NCBI GenBank assembly: GCA_012861695.1
Contig: JAAOOA010000011.1
Coordinates: forward strand, 1,366,501-1,430,500
Length of the DNA stretch: 64,000 nucleotides
Origin: Trematomus loennbergii
Taxonomy: Eukaryota > Chordata > Actinopteri > Perciformes > Nototheniidae
Direction of reading: 5' to 3'
Position 1 is the first letter of the stretch. Every line of letters begins with the position of its first letter. The translations under genes were made by a program, and so were the position numbers. Of this stretch, positions 22,527 to 31,739 are shown one piece after another. The notes under the pieces are model-generated. The model was not told the origin of the DNA, made no database searches, and saw only the letters and a list, made by a program, of their open reading frames with translations.

Positions 22527-22648
22527 TCTAATGGATAGTGAGGTGGGCTGATGATCGGAAGGCTGCGAGTTCAAATCCCGCCTGGAACACCACTACTAGT
22601 GTGCCCTTGAGTAAGGCACTTAGCCCTCAGTTACTCCAGGGAGAATGT
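22527..22648 (+). mobile_element. tRNA-derived SINE
   Basis: A tRNA-like head (TAGTGAGGTGGGCTGATGAT as degenerate A box; GAGTTCAAATCCC at 22567-22579 as B box for RNA polymerase III) is followed by the teleost SINE body CACTACTAGTGTGCCCTTGA, GTAAGGCACTTAGCCC and CCAGGGAGAATGTCCCTGTA. It is not a functional tRNA gene: no cloverleaf, and it is longer. The 3' end runs straight into a family A copy. Confidence 0.75.
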
Positions 22649-22649
22649 C

Positions 22650-23403
22650 CCTGTAATTTAGTGGGAATGCTGTTAACAGCATTCCAACTATCTGTTATTT
22701 AGTGGGAATGCTGATAACAGCATATTCCATATATGTTATGCTACGGACAAAAAGTTTATTATTATTCCGCCGGCTTATTTTGGCCCTCTTCTCCTCACAC
22801 ATTCAACATCGCAGAAACTCTGTTCAAACATCAAAAATGTTCAGCTCGTTCGGGAATCGATGGCTATTACTTTTATCATTCATAACTTTCATAATTCCGA
22901 GATACATCCCATAATACATCACATTTTTAACCATTGAAGTCAATGGAGAAATTCTTCAGGACTTCAACAAATCTTCATGCGACTTCAACTGCTAACTGTT
23001 CATTCATACTTTCACTCAGAAACCTCATTCCAACTTTAAAATGTTACACATCTTTCTGACATTATTCGTGTAACACAACTTTTAAATCTGATTCTTACTT
23101 TTAGAGATATTAAACATTGTTCAGACCTTGGTAAAGAGGCTTTCTTCAGATTTTAACATTAACTAGAGTGCGTGATGTCACAGCTAGAGTGGAGGAAATC
23201 TTGAAATTTGCGTTCATATTTTTTTTAAACTGCCATAATTCCCAAACCCTACATTCCTGAGACATCATTTTTCATGACAAATGTAGGAAAACATCTCGTA
23301 GCTTGAAAAAATACAAACAATTAAGCAAAAATAATTAAACAAAATGCCTCTTGAGGGCATGAAGTGACAAACACTTTCAACATGCCTCCATTAAAGCCCA
23401 TTG
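22650..23403 (+). repeat. Family A repeat, 5' part (first copy)
   Basis: Begins TTTAGTGGGAATGCTG at 22657 (with a further TTTAGTGGGAATGCTG near 22697) and continues with the ATGCTACGGACAAAAAGTTT block, CTCACACATTCAACATCGCA and the conserved GTAGGAAAACATCTCGTAGC block. It breaks off at about 23403 at GCCCATTGTAA, exactly where a second copy starts. No protein is encoded. Confidence 0.8.
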
Positions 23404-24228
23404 TAATTTAGTGGGAATGCTGATACAGCATTCCAACTATATGTTATGCTACGGACAAAAAGTGTATTATTCCGCCGACTTATTTTGGACCTCTTCTCCT
23501 CACACATTCAACATCGCAGAAACTCTGTTCAAACATCAAAACATTCAGCTCGGTCGGGAATCGCAGGCTATTACTTTTCTCATTCATAACTTTCATAATT
23601 CCAGAGATACATCCCATAATTCATCACATTTTTTACATTTAAATTTAACATTGCGCAGCTCGTTAAGGCAGAGTGCGTGATGTCACAGCTAGAGGGTAGG
23701 AAATCTTGAAATGTACCTTCATATTTTTTTTAAAAACTGCCATAATTCCCAAACCCTACATCCCTGAGACATAATTTTTCATGACAAACGTAGGAAAACA
23801 TCTCGTAGCTTGAAAAATGACAAATAATTAAGCAAAAATAATTAAACAAAATGCCTCTTGAGGGCATGAAGTGACAAAAACGTTCAACATGTCTCCATTA
23901 AAACCCATTGTAATTTCAGGCTGATATTTCCTCACAGCAGCAGCCGCACACCTTTAGTTAAACTGCCAAAAAGGCCACATTATTAACCCGAAAGTACACA
24001 AAAATTACACTTCAGATACTCAACTTCCTTGACATGCTTCACGTTTTGAAATTTCACAGATATCTGTTATCGTTCTTCCACAAAACCTTCACAAGAGGTT
24101 AATCTCTCATTCAGAACAATGCAAACCTTTGATCTCTACAGAGCTCGTGAGCTCAACTATAAACACCTGTGTAATGGAACACGATGATGTCATCACTCCA
24201 ACTGACAGCAGTCAGTTCTAACTGTTCA

Positions 24229-24313
<85 letters not shown>

Positions 24314-24710
24314 ATTGTCATTATTATGGGACTCGGTGCTGCAGTTGGCTGTCTTTGATCTCTGGACACACACAGGTGTTATGATTGGGTGTTATGAGTA
24401 GGTGCTCAGGAACAACACTGACAGACTGGACTTTAACAGACTGTCTCAGCCTATTATGTTCTGTCTGATGGAGACTTCATACTACTTACATCTGATATTT
24501 AACTCCTTCAGCCTAATTTCAGCTGCAGAAACCATTCAACTATTAACTTATTCAGCTATTTCAGGACAATGTTGTGGTTTATACCTTTTTGAAACCTTTT
24601 CTTTTAAATATTAAGCTTCTTCACTATTTTTCCTACTCTGCAATGCATTTGAGCTGTAACAATTTTTATTCAAATTATTTCACTTTTCTGCATTTCTCCG
24701 CTAAGTTCAG

Positions 24711-24772
<62 letters not shown>
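23404..24772 (+). repeat. Family A repeat, second copy with (CT)n tracts
   Basis: Starts TTTAGTGGGAATGCTGATAC and repeats the order of the first copy, then runs on through CAGCAGCCGCACACC, GATATCTGTTATCGTTCTTC and ACGATGATGTCATCACTCCA into (CT)n at 24235-24310. The segment 24402-24614 is the inverted twin of 2947-3159. The stretch ends in another (CT)n tract (24713-24772), into which the Tx1-like LINE appears to have inserted. Confidence 0.8.
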
Positions 24773-24775
<3 letters not shown>

Positions 24776-24992
24776 TGTGAGTGGACCGGTGAGTATAGCG
24801 GAGAGCGATCGTTTAAAGTTTACAACTTTTCAAACCCTTGTTAATATTTCACTTTTCTCTGGGCGATAGTTTATGTCATTGTGCATCACTTGTCCGACTT
24901 TGGTGTTTTTTGGTGGTGTTGTTTGGTTGCACTGGTGATTTGTTTGTCTAATTGTTTGTCTAGCGGCTGCAGCTGCAGTCACGCCGCCCGGC

Positions 24993-26345
24993 ATGGCGTC
25001 CTGTGGCAGCTGCGCCGGGTTGGAGAAGCTGACTCGCAAACACGCCATCAAGCTCTCTCCACCTGACGGTGTGTCGGTGGAGGAGTGTGGTCTGGCTGTG
25101 GGGGCTGTGGTGGGATATGGCAGAGTCAAATCTGCCTCCCGCATGAACAGTGCGGTGGTTATTTTTTTAGACTGCACGTCACTCCTGCTAAAAAAGTTAT
25201 AATTTCAAATGTGCCCCCGTTTCTTAGAAACGAGTTGTTGGAGAGAGAGCTGGCTCGACACGGGCAGCTTGCGTCTCCCATTAAGATGATCCCCTGGGCT
25301 GTAAATCCCCGCACCTCAAGCACGTTGTGTCTTTTAGGAGACAGGTGCTGATGGTCCTGAAAAAGGATGAAGGGGAATTAAATCTGGCTCTCAAGTTTAA
25401 AATTGATGATTTTGTGTATACTGTCCATGTTACGTCTGATATTTTGAGATGTTTTGGTTGTGGAGCGGCAGGACACCTGATCCGCGCATGCCCCGGAGAG
25501 GGCGGTGGACGCGCCGTGTGTCCGCGCTCGCAGCCGGCCCGACGGTGTCCGTGCCAGCGGCGGAGCTGCTACCGGTTGACTTGTCCACGGCCGGGCCGCC
25601 GGTGCTGGGGCCCGCGCCTGAGGCGGATCCGCTGCCGCTGCCGGTCCCTTTGTCCGCGGCCGGGCCGCCGGTGCTGGGTCCGCGCCCGCTGCGGAGCCGC
25701 TGCCGGTTGTTTTGTGCACGGCTGGGCCCGCGCACGCGCCCGCGACGGAAACGCCGGTGGTGGAACCGCAGGTCAGTGGGTCCGTGGCAGAGCCAACGGT
25801 TTCACACAAAGAAAGCACACAGGCAGGTACACACAGTATCACACACACAGACACTCAGGTCACACAGAAAGCAGATAGTGAGCACACTGCAGCCAGAGTA
25901 GCTGAGTCTGTTCTGGAGGATGTTGAAATGGATGAGGATTTATTAAGGTTGCCTGTCAAAAGAAAAAACGAAGAAGTGAGCAAAGGCAGTGTGGCACAGA
26001 AAGGGAAGGTGTCAAGGACAGAGTCGCTGTGTTCCTCCTCTCAGCCAGAGGGAGTCTCAGAGGACTCAGAGGACAGTGACAGTGAGTCATTCTTTGACAT
26101 GGTTGAGGTAGAAAAGGGAGAGGAGTACTCTTTCCAGAGGATCAGATCCTTTCTGGCGGAAACTAAGGGGGGGGGGGGTGAAGTTAGAGAATTTTTTTGC
26201 TGATTTGCAGATTTTTCACAATTCTGCCAGGGCTCTCATGCGGCGCCCAGAAGCCTTAGGGGAACCTGTCTTCAGCAGCCCAGAGAAGGCTAGGTTAAAG
26301 AAGATACTTCAGAGGGTTAGAGAGGAAAGTGCAAAGAATGATGAA
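24993..26345 (+). pseudogene. LINE ORF1 with CCHC zinc knuckle, frameshifted
   Basis: ATG 24993 opens MASCGSCAGLEKLTRKHAIK. The frame shifts near 25170 (LNVPPFLRNELLERELARHG-like part) and again near 25330, then includes RCFGCGAAGHLIRAC (25450-25491), a C-x2-C-x4-H-x4-C zinc knuckle that in the family binds the element's RNA. A GC-rich Pro/Ala stretch with an internal repeat of about 72 bp (25560-25740) and another shift lead to an acidic C-terminal part (25712-26203; LEDVEMDEDLL, EDSEDSDSESFFDM). At least three frameshifts; the G run at 26167-26178 causes one more. Such proteins act as nucleic-acid chaperones in the retrotransposition particle. Confidence 0.82.
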
Positions 26346-26429
26346 TAAGTACATCTTGTATTTATTATTTCTCCTTTATTTTTCTTCAGCCAGGTTTTGA
26401 TTTTGTTAGGATGCAACTATAATTTAATT

Positions 26430-26918
26430 ATGAGTGACATAAAGCTAGGCTCTTTAAACATTAACGGTGCTCGGGGGGATGCAAAAAGAGCATCTTTATT
26501 TACTTGAGTAGAAAACAAGAGTTTAAATGTGACGTTTCTCCAGGAGACTCACAGCACTGCTGAGAACGAGAGTGACTGGAGGAGGGAGTGGGGGGGGGAG
26601 GGTTTCTTCAGCCATAAGTGCAGCAATAGTGGAGGGGTCGCAATTCTCTTTGCAAGGGGCTTTACACCCTTCTCCTGTACGGTCGATGAGGTCATCCCAG
26701 GACACTTGCTAAAAGTAAATGCTGAATTTGAAAAAGTTAAAATATGTTTTATAATATTTATGCTCCCTGTGTGAGGCAAGAGGCTCTTGTTTTTTGAGAA
26801 ACTGAAAGATACTCTTAGCACCTGTGATAGTGAGGAGTATCTGTTCCTGGGGGGGGACTTCAACTGCACAGAGAACCCTGTGCTGGATAGGAACCACCAG
26901 GAGCCGCATGCTGCCTCG
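26430..26918 (+). pseudogene. LINE ORF2, AP-endonuclease domain (5' part)
   Basis: From ATG 26430 the frame encodes MSDIKLGSLNINGARGDAKR. The Asn in LNIN and the later FLQETHS (catalytic Glu) are endonuclease motifs. A TGA at 26505-26507 and a frameshift near 26760 break it. The next frame has EEYLFLGGDFNCTENPVLDR with the GDFN motif. The reading frame is then cut at 26919 by the Harbinger element; the domain resumes at 29990 with RLTETFELCDVWRHFHP. This enzyme nicks the insertion site in active elements. Confidence 0.85.
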
Positions 26919-27190
26919 TGAGGCGCGTTCACACCAAGTACTTTTCCCACAGTAGTTCCTGAGATGGGTTCCTGGGTGGGATCAGAATAATCACTTACAT
27001 GTGATGTATAGGATGCTACACAGGTCACCATAAAGATAAAGTGTCAGGAGAAATAAGCAAGATACATTTTCTGTTTAATCGCCATGTAGGTTCTCTTTTA
27101 TTTATCAGCAGCAGATCAAGTGTCAGTAGTATCAAAACAATATAATAACAGTGGCAATATATATATAAAATAACAATAATAGGCTCAGCA

Positions 27191-27945
27191 TCAGACACAC
27201 TTTAGTGCAAAGTTAGGTGTTACTATTAATAACAGTGGCATATATATATGTACTTTAATACAAAATTGACTGTCCCGGATGTGGGGATAGACTCGGAATC
27301 AGACACACCTTAGTGCAAAGTTAGGTGTTACTATTAATAACAGTGGCATATATATGTACTTTAATACAAAATTGACTGTCCCGGATGTGGGGATAGACTC
27401 GGCATCAGACACACCTTAGTGCAAAGTTAGGTGTTACTATTAATAACAGTGGCATATATATATGTACTTTAATACAAAATTGACTGTCCCGGATGTGGGG
27501 ATAGACTCGGCATCAGACACACCTTAGTGCAAAGTTAGGTGTTACTATTAATAACAGTGGCATATATATATGTACTTTAATACAAAATTGACTGTCCCGG
27601 ATGTGGGGATAGACTCGGCATCAGACACACTTAGTGCAAAGTTAGGTGTTACTATTAATAACAGTGGCATATATATATGTACTTTAATACAAAATTGACT
27701 GTCCCGGATGTGGGGATAGACTCGGCATCAGACACACCTTAGTGCAAAGTTAGGTGTTACTATTAATAACAGTGGCATATATATATATGTACTTTAATAC
27801 AAAATTGACTGTCCCGGATGTGGGGATAGACTCGGCATCAGACACACCTTTGTGCAAAGTTAGGTGTCACTATTAATAACAGTGGCAAATATATATATAT
27901 ATATATATTACAATAATACAAAATTGACTGTCCCAGATGTAGGCA
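27191..27945. repeat. Satellite of seven units, period about 108 bp
   Basis: The phrase TCAGACACAC recurs at 27191, 27299, 27405, 27513, 27621, 27728 and 27838, giving periods of 106-110 bp. Each unit contains GCAAAGTTAGGTGTTACTAT, a short AT run (GCATATATATATG) and TTGACTGTCCCGGATGTGGG. Units differ mainly in AT-run length and single bases. The tract occupies the part of the Harbinger element where a transposase gene would be expected. Confidence 0.95.
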
Positions 27946-28058
27946 ATTTGGGGTGAAGTGTCTTGCCCAGGGACACAACGACATGCTGACTGCAGTGGGG
28001 TTTGAACCTGTGCTCCCCTGATCCGAACACCATCCACTGCGCCACACGCCTCCCAACA
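27945..28058 (-). mobile_element. tRNA-derived SINE head
   Basis: On the minus strand, GTGTGGCGCAGTGGATGGTG resembles an A box and CAGGTTCAAACCCC a B box, followed by the usual teleost SINE body TGTGTCCCTGGGCAAGACAC. It stops at the satellite, whose unit shares GACTGTCCC(G/A)GATGT with the SINE's distal part. The sequence cannot be a tRNA gene (no 3' acceptor arm). It lies only about 10 bases beyond the stop of the MYB-like gene, so it may overlap that gene's 3' UTR. Confidence 0.65.
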
Positions 28059-28065
28059 AGTCATT

Positions 28066-29682
28066 CTATAGTCGACTAACGACGACAAGTTTTTTTCTCT
28101 TTTTAATTGGAGGCCTGTTGGATTTAACCAGCTCACTTAGCACTCCCAGAAGCCCAGCCTGAAAGCTATTTTGTTGCTCCACCTGGAGCGCCGCCACCTC
28201 CACCTGGCGCGCCGCCGAGTCAGCCATCACCTTTAACAGCTGGTCCTGCGATTCAAGGGCCTTGTTTTCATGCAGCAGCCGTTCGTTGTGCATCTTCAAG
28301 TTGGCCATGGCATGCCGGTCCTCATTTTCCATGCTGGCCAAGGCACGCCGGTCATCCATCGCCGTGATGGTCTCCAAGAAGCGGTCATCCCGTGTCCTCT
28401 TTCCTAATAGGAGAAATAAGTAGTTTTACAACTTACTAGGAATGTGTTTACTAGCTAATATAAGATAGGATCAAATAGCTGACGCTCAAAGTGCCCTTAT
28501 TTTTTGTTTTGTGCTTGCTAGAATTTTATTTGGTAAAAAAATGATTAAGAGCTTCTTACCGGAAGTCATGTGACCTCTAGCCCCGGATGTTTACGTTTGT
28601 GAGAGAGTGAAAAGGGCGCGAAAAGTGTAAACATGTATGTTCACGGTGTTTGATGATTGTACCAAGAAATAAATAAACGTGATTAGTGGACATCAGTTCG
28701 ATGCGTAACCTTCTTTCAAGGCCAGAGTAGTTACAGTGTGTTTATATGTACCTTTGCGTTGGGTTGTTGGAACGGGAGATGAGGAGGCACTACCGTGGAT
28801 TTCCGGTGGGGAAATCTCACTGAATTCCAGGGGAAACACCACGTTGCCTGAAACACACGATTAGTGCCATGAGTTAGTGAAGCAAATTACAGAACATGGC
28901 ACACTTATTCACAAGTCAAAACGTTTTTATAGCGGAAGAATAGCTAGTGAGCTAGCTAGCTGTTATTAGCTAGCTATGTTGTGGCCTGCTAACAGTGTTA
29001 CCCAATTCAACCTAGCATTGCTAACTCAATCTACCGAGCAAATAAAAGTACATCTGAGACCAGTATTGTGCAGATTAAAACAGTAAAGTGCATGTAGTAT
29101 ACATTCGATTAGTGCCATGAGTTAGTGAAGCAAATGAGATAGCGGCCGAGATTAGCTAGCTAGCTGTTAGCCAATTCAGCAGAGCATGGCTAGCTCGATC
29201 TACCGAGCCTTAGAAGTACATATGTGACCATTATTGTGCAGATTAAAAACAGTGCAGTGCATGTAGTATATTTTACCTAATTCGTCGTCTTCGTGCTGGG
29301 ACAATTCCCCCGCCATTGCATCCTCCCACGCCGTGGAGCTCGAGTCGATGGTCTCCGTGGTGCCGCGGAATGACGGTCTGTGGCCAAGCAAAGCGTTCAG
29401 ACGATCATACCACTTGCTGGTTTTCCGACCGTTACCACTCTTGTTGTTATGGTCCTTTATCTTTTTGAAGTCCTGCTTCAGCTTCTTAATCTTGTCCCGG
29501 CATGATTTTGCGCCGTGAATGATCCCCATGGCCGCTAACTGCTGCGAAATGCACTCGTACATTTTCGCGTTGGACACTGCCTTGAGCTGCAGTGCCTGGA
29601 TCGCGTCGTCCGCGTAGATGTCTAGAAGCGCCGAAACATCATCATCGGTCCATCGCTCCACTGATCTCTTCGGTGTCGTCAT
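28066..29682 (-). CDS. MYB/SANT-like DNA-binding protein of a Harbinger element, three exons
   Basis: Exon 1 (29682-29277) starts ATG ACG ACA CCG and ends at TTAG/GTAAAA. Exon 2 (28847-28752) lies between TTTCAG and GTACAT. Exon 3 (28403-28066) follows CTATTAG and ends in a stop. The coding lengths 406 + 96 + 338 nt sum to 280 codons, so the joined frame is fully open (279 residues). Residues about 10-95 form a trihelix/MYB-SANT-like domain: RWTDDDVSALLDIYAD, KSCRDKIKKLKQDFKKIKDH, SKWYDRLNALLGHRPSF, with the spaced W residues. The middle is Ser/Pro-rich; residues about 190-260 form a likely coiled coil (ENEDRHAMANLKMHNERLL). The C-terminus has a basic run, PPIKKRKKL, a probable nuclear signal. 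In Harbinger systems such a protein partners the transposase. A longer start 18 codons upstream is possible. Confidence 0.82.
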
Positions 29683-29989
29683 GCTGGTTTTTCCAAAAAA
29701 GATCTCGTTGCTACGCTGAGATTTTAATGCGTGCAAGTAAAATGGCTGCTTTATACAACTTTTCTGGAGTTGTACGGGGCGTGGTTTGCATTCCGCACAG
29801 CCAATCAGACGTAGGAACTACTTTCGCCACGACAGACCCTGCTCTGTAGCGGGGACTGAAAAGCGAGTCTCGCGAACTAAGTTGAGCTAAAGTAGTTCCT
29901 GGGGCTTTTTGGTGTGAACGCAAATATATCGTAGTTCTGATGAACTATTGTGGGAAAAGTACACCAAAGTACTCCGGTGTGAACGCACC

Positions 29990-30120
29990 TAAAGAGTGCC
30001 TTAATGAGACTCACAGAAACCTTTGAGCTGTGTGATGTGTGGAGGCACTTCCACCCGGGCCAGCGGCAGTACACGTGGTGCACTCTAGGGATAACATGTT
30101 GTCTCTAGCTAGGCTGGACC
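29990..30120 (+). pseudogene. LINE ORF2 endonuclease, continuation after the Harbinger insertion
   Basis: From about 30004 the frame reads RLTETFELCDVWRHFHPGQR followed by QYTW, the typical DxW segment of a Tx1 endonuclease between GDFN and the final SDH, and stops at 30115-30117 (CLTAG context). It continues the domain that ends at 26918. The 200 bases that follow (30120-30330) have decayed, although a SDH-like phrase remains near 30190 (ESLTIP in one frame). Confidence 0.75.
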
Positions 30121-30399
30121 GTGTCTAGTGTTTAGCCATCACATTAATGTAAGCAGAAGCTGCTCCATCAGTCCAGTGGGAATCTCTGACCATTCCTCGT
30201 ACAGGTCTCACTTTTTATTAATCATGTTAAGTGTAATAGTGCGTATTGGCACTTTAATGCTTCTCTGTTGGCCGACAACCATTTTCAAAATGTTTTTAAG
30301 TTTTTTTGGGAAAACTACCGGTTATCTAAGAGTGAGTACAATTCTCTTCAGCAGTGGTGGGATATAGGTAAAGTGAAAATCAAGCAGCTTTGCCAACAG

Positions 30400-31695
30400 T
30401 ACACTTTCAATGTCACAAAGGACATGGCTAGATCTCTGAGAGCTCTGGAGAGAGAAGTGGTGGAGCTGCAGGGTTTGGCAGACTCCACAGGAGAGTGAGA
30501 ACATGTTAAAGTTTTCAAAAGTAAAAACTCAGCTCTGTCTGACCTGCTGGGGTTTTCTGCTCAGGGTGCTCTGGTCAGATCCCGGTTTCAGAACATCGTG
30601 AAAATGGATGCTCCCTCTCACTTTTTCTTTGGTCTCGAGCGTAAGAATGGTCAGAGGAGGCTGATGCACTCCCTGCGATCCAATGCGGGGCAGCTGCTTC
30701 AGGAGTCCGCCGACATTCGTCAGTGTGCTGTGGAGTTCTACAAAGAGCTCTACAAAACAGAGTTCCAGGCCGAGCCAGAGGTGGCGCAGTCGTTCTATGA
30801 GGGCCTTCCTAACGTCCCTGAGGAGGACCATGCAGAGCTGGAGGCGGAGCTCTCTGCCCAGGAGCTGCAGGAGGCCTGCAGAGCATGCAGAGGGGAAGGC
30901 TCCTGCATAGACGGCCTGCCTGCAGACTTCTATAAGGCTCTCTGGCCGGTTATAGGAGACGACCTGCTGAGTGTGCTCAGAGACAGTCTAAGTAACGGGA
31001 GGTTGCCTCTGAGTTGCAGGAGAGCTGTGCTCACTCTCCTCCCTAAGAAAGGAGACCTGCAGGAGATTAAGAACTGGCGTCCTGTGTCTCTACTCTGTAC
31101 CGACTACAAGCTGCTTTCCAAAGTGTTAGCAACGAGGCTGAGAAAAGTGATGGAGCATGTCATTCACGTAGACCAGACATACTGTGTACCCAGCAGGTTG
31201 ATAACTGACAACGTGACTCTAATTCGGGATGTTTTGGACCTCTCCGGTTCATTGGGCTGTGAGCTTGGTCTGATTTCTCTAGACCAAGAAAAGGCTTTTG
31301 ACCGAGTTGAGCACCAGTACTTGTGGCAGACGCTGGAAGCTTTTGGGTTCAGCTCTGGTCTCATAGCCAAGATCCAGGTCTTGTACAGGGACATTGAGAG
31401 TGTACTGAAGATAAACGGTAGTTTGTGTGCTCCTTTTGAAGCTCAGAGAGGAATCCGACAGGGCTGCTCTTTGTCCGGGATGCTCTACTCCCTGGCCATA
31501 GAGCCTTTTTTACACCGGTTAAGGTCAAAGTTACAGGGTTTCTCTTTTCCTGGCTGTAGGGATGTTTTTAAATTGTCTGCGTATGCGGATGACATAATGG
31601 TCTTTGTTAAAAAACAAGAGGATATCAATGTTTTAACTGAAACTGTGAGCAATTTTGCAAATCTCATCTGCTCGAGTCAACTGGGGGAAAAGTGA
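30400..31695 (+). pseudogene. LINE ORF2 reverse transcriptase, long open part
   Basis: A 365-codon open stretch (30598-31695) holds the RT motifs in order: CIDGLPADFYKALW (finger), then WRPVSLLCTDYKLLSKVLAT, then LGLISLDQEKAFDRVEHQYL with the first catalytic Asp, then GIRQGCSLSGMLYSLAIEPF, then LSAYADDIMVFVKK with the YADD catalytic pair. The frame breaks at 31692 just after the palm. The same protein is visible upstream in other frames (DMARSLRALEREVVELQGL at 30421-30480). All catalytic residues are intact, but the upstream endonuclease and downstream region are broken, so the element is not active. Confidence 0.92.
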
Positions 31696-31739
31696 GGCCT
31701 TAGCAGTAGGAGAGGGCAGCATTGACAGCTTGTTTTACC

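Larger units (their letters stand above)
26922..29989 (-). mobile_element. PIF/Harbinger element without transposase, carrying a MYB-like gene and a satellite
   Basis: The left end GGCGCGTTCACACCAAGTAC and the complement of the right end (GGTGCGTTCACACC) are inverted repeats, with subterminal ACTTTTCCCACA-like words at both ends. Three-base duplications TGA (26919-26921) and TAA (29990-29992) fit the Harbinger TWA target, one base having mutated. Because the LINE ORF continues on both sides, the boundaries are secure. Contents on the minus strand: a three-exon MYB/SANT-like gene (29682-28066), a tRNA-type SINE (28055-27945) and about seven 108-bp satellite units (27945-27191). No DDE transposase is present in the 3,068 bp. 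Confidence 0.9.

Noticed and set aside
22527..22648. tRNA gene
   Set aside because: Same reasoning: B box and teleost SINE body, no complete tRNA fold.
2947..24614. Identical 70-residue open frame found twice
   Set aside because: It belongs to inverted copies of the non-coding family A repeat.
25378..25854. GC-rich Ala/Arg open frames on both strands inside LINE ORF1
   Set aside because: Shadow frames caused by GC bias; the frame with the zinc knuckle is the real one.
27191..27945. CRISPR-like spaced repeats
   Set aside because: The units are contiguous, 106-110 bp, with no unique spacers and no cas genes; this is a satellite in eukaryotic DNA.
27945..28058. tRNA gene on the minus strand
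   Set aside because: A and B box similarity is present, but there is no cloverleaf or acceptor stem, and the body is that of a SINE.
29333..29849. Plus-strand open frames opposite the MYB-like exon
   Set aside because: Antisense shadows of exon 1; hydrophobic low-complexity composition.
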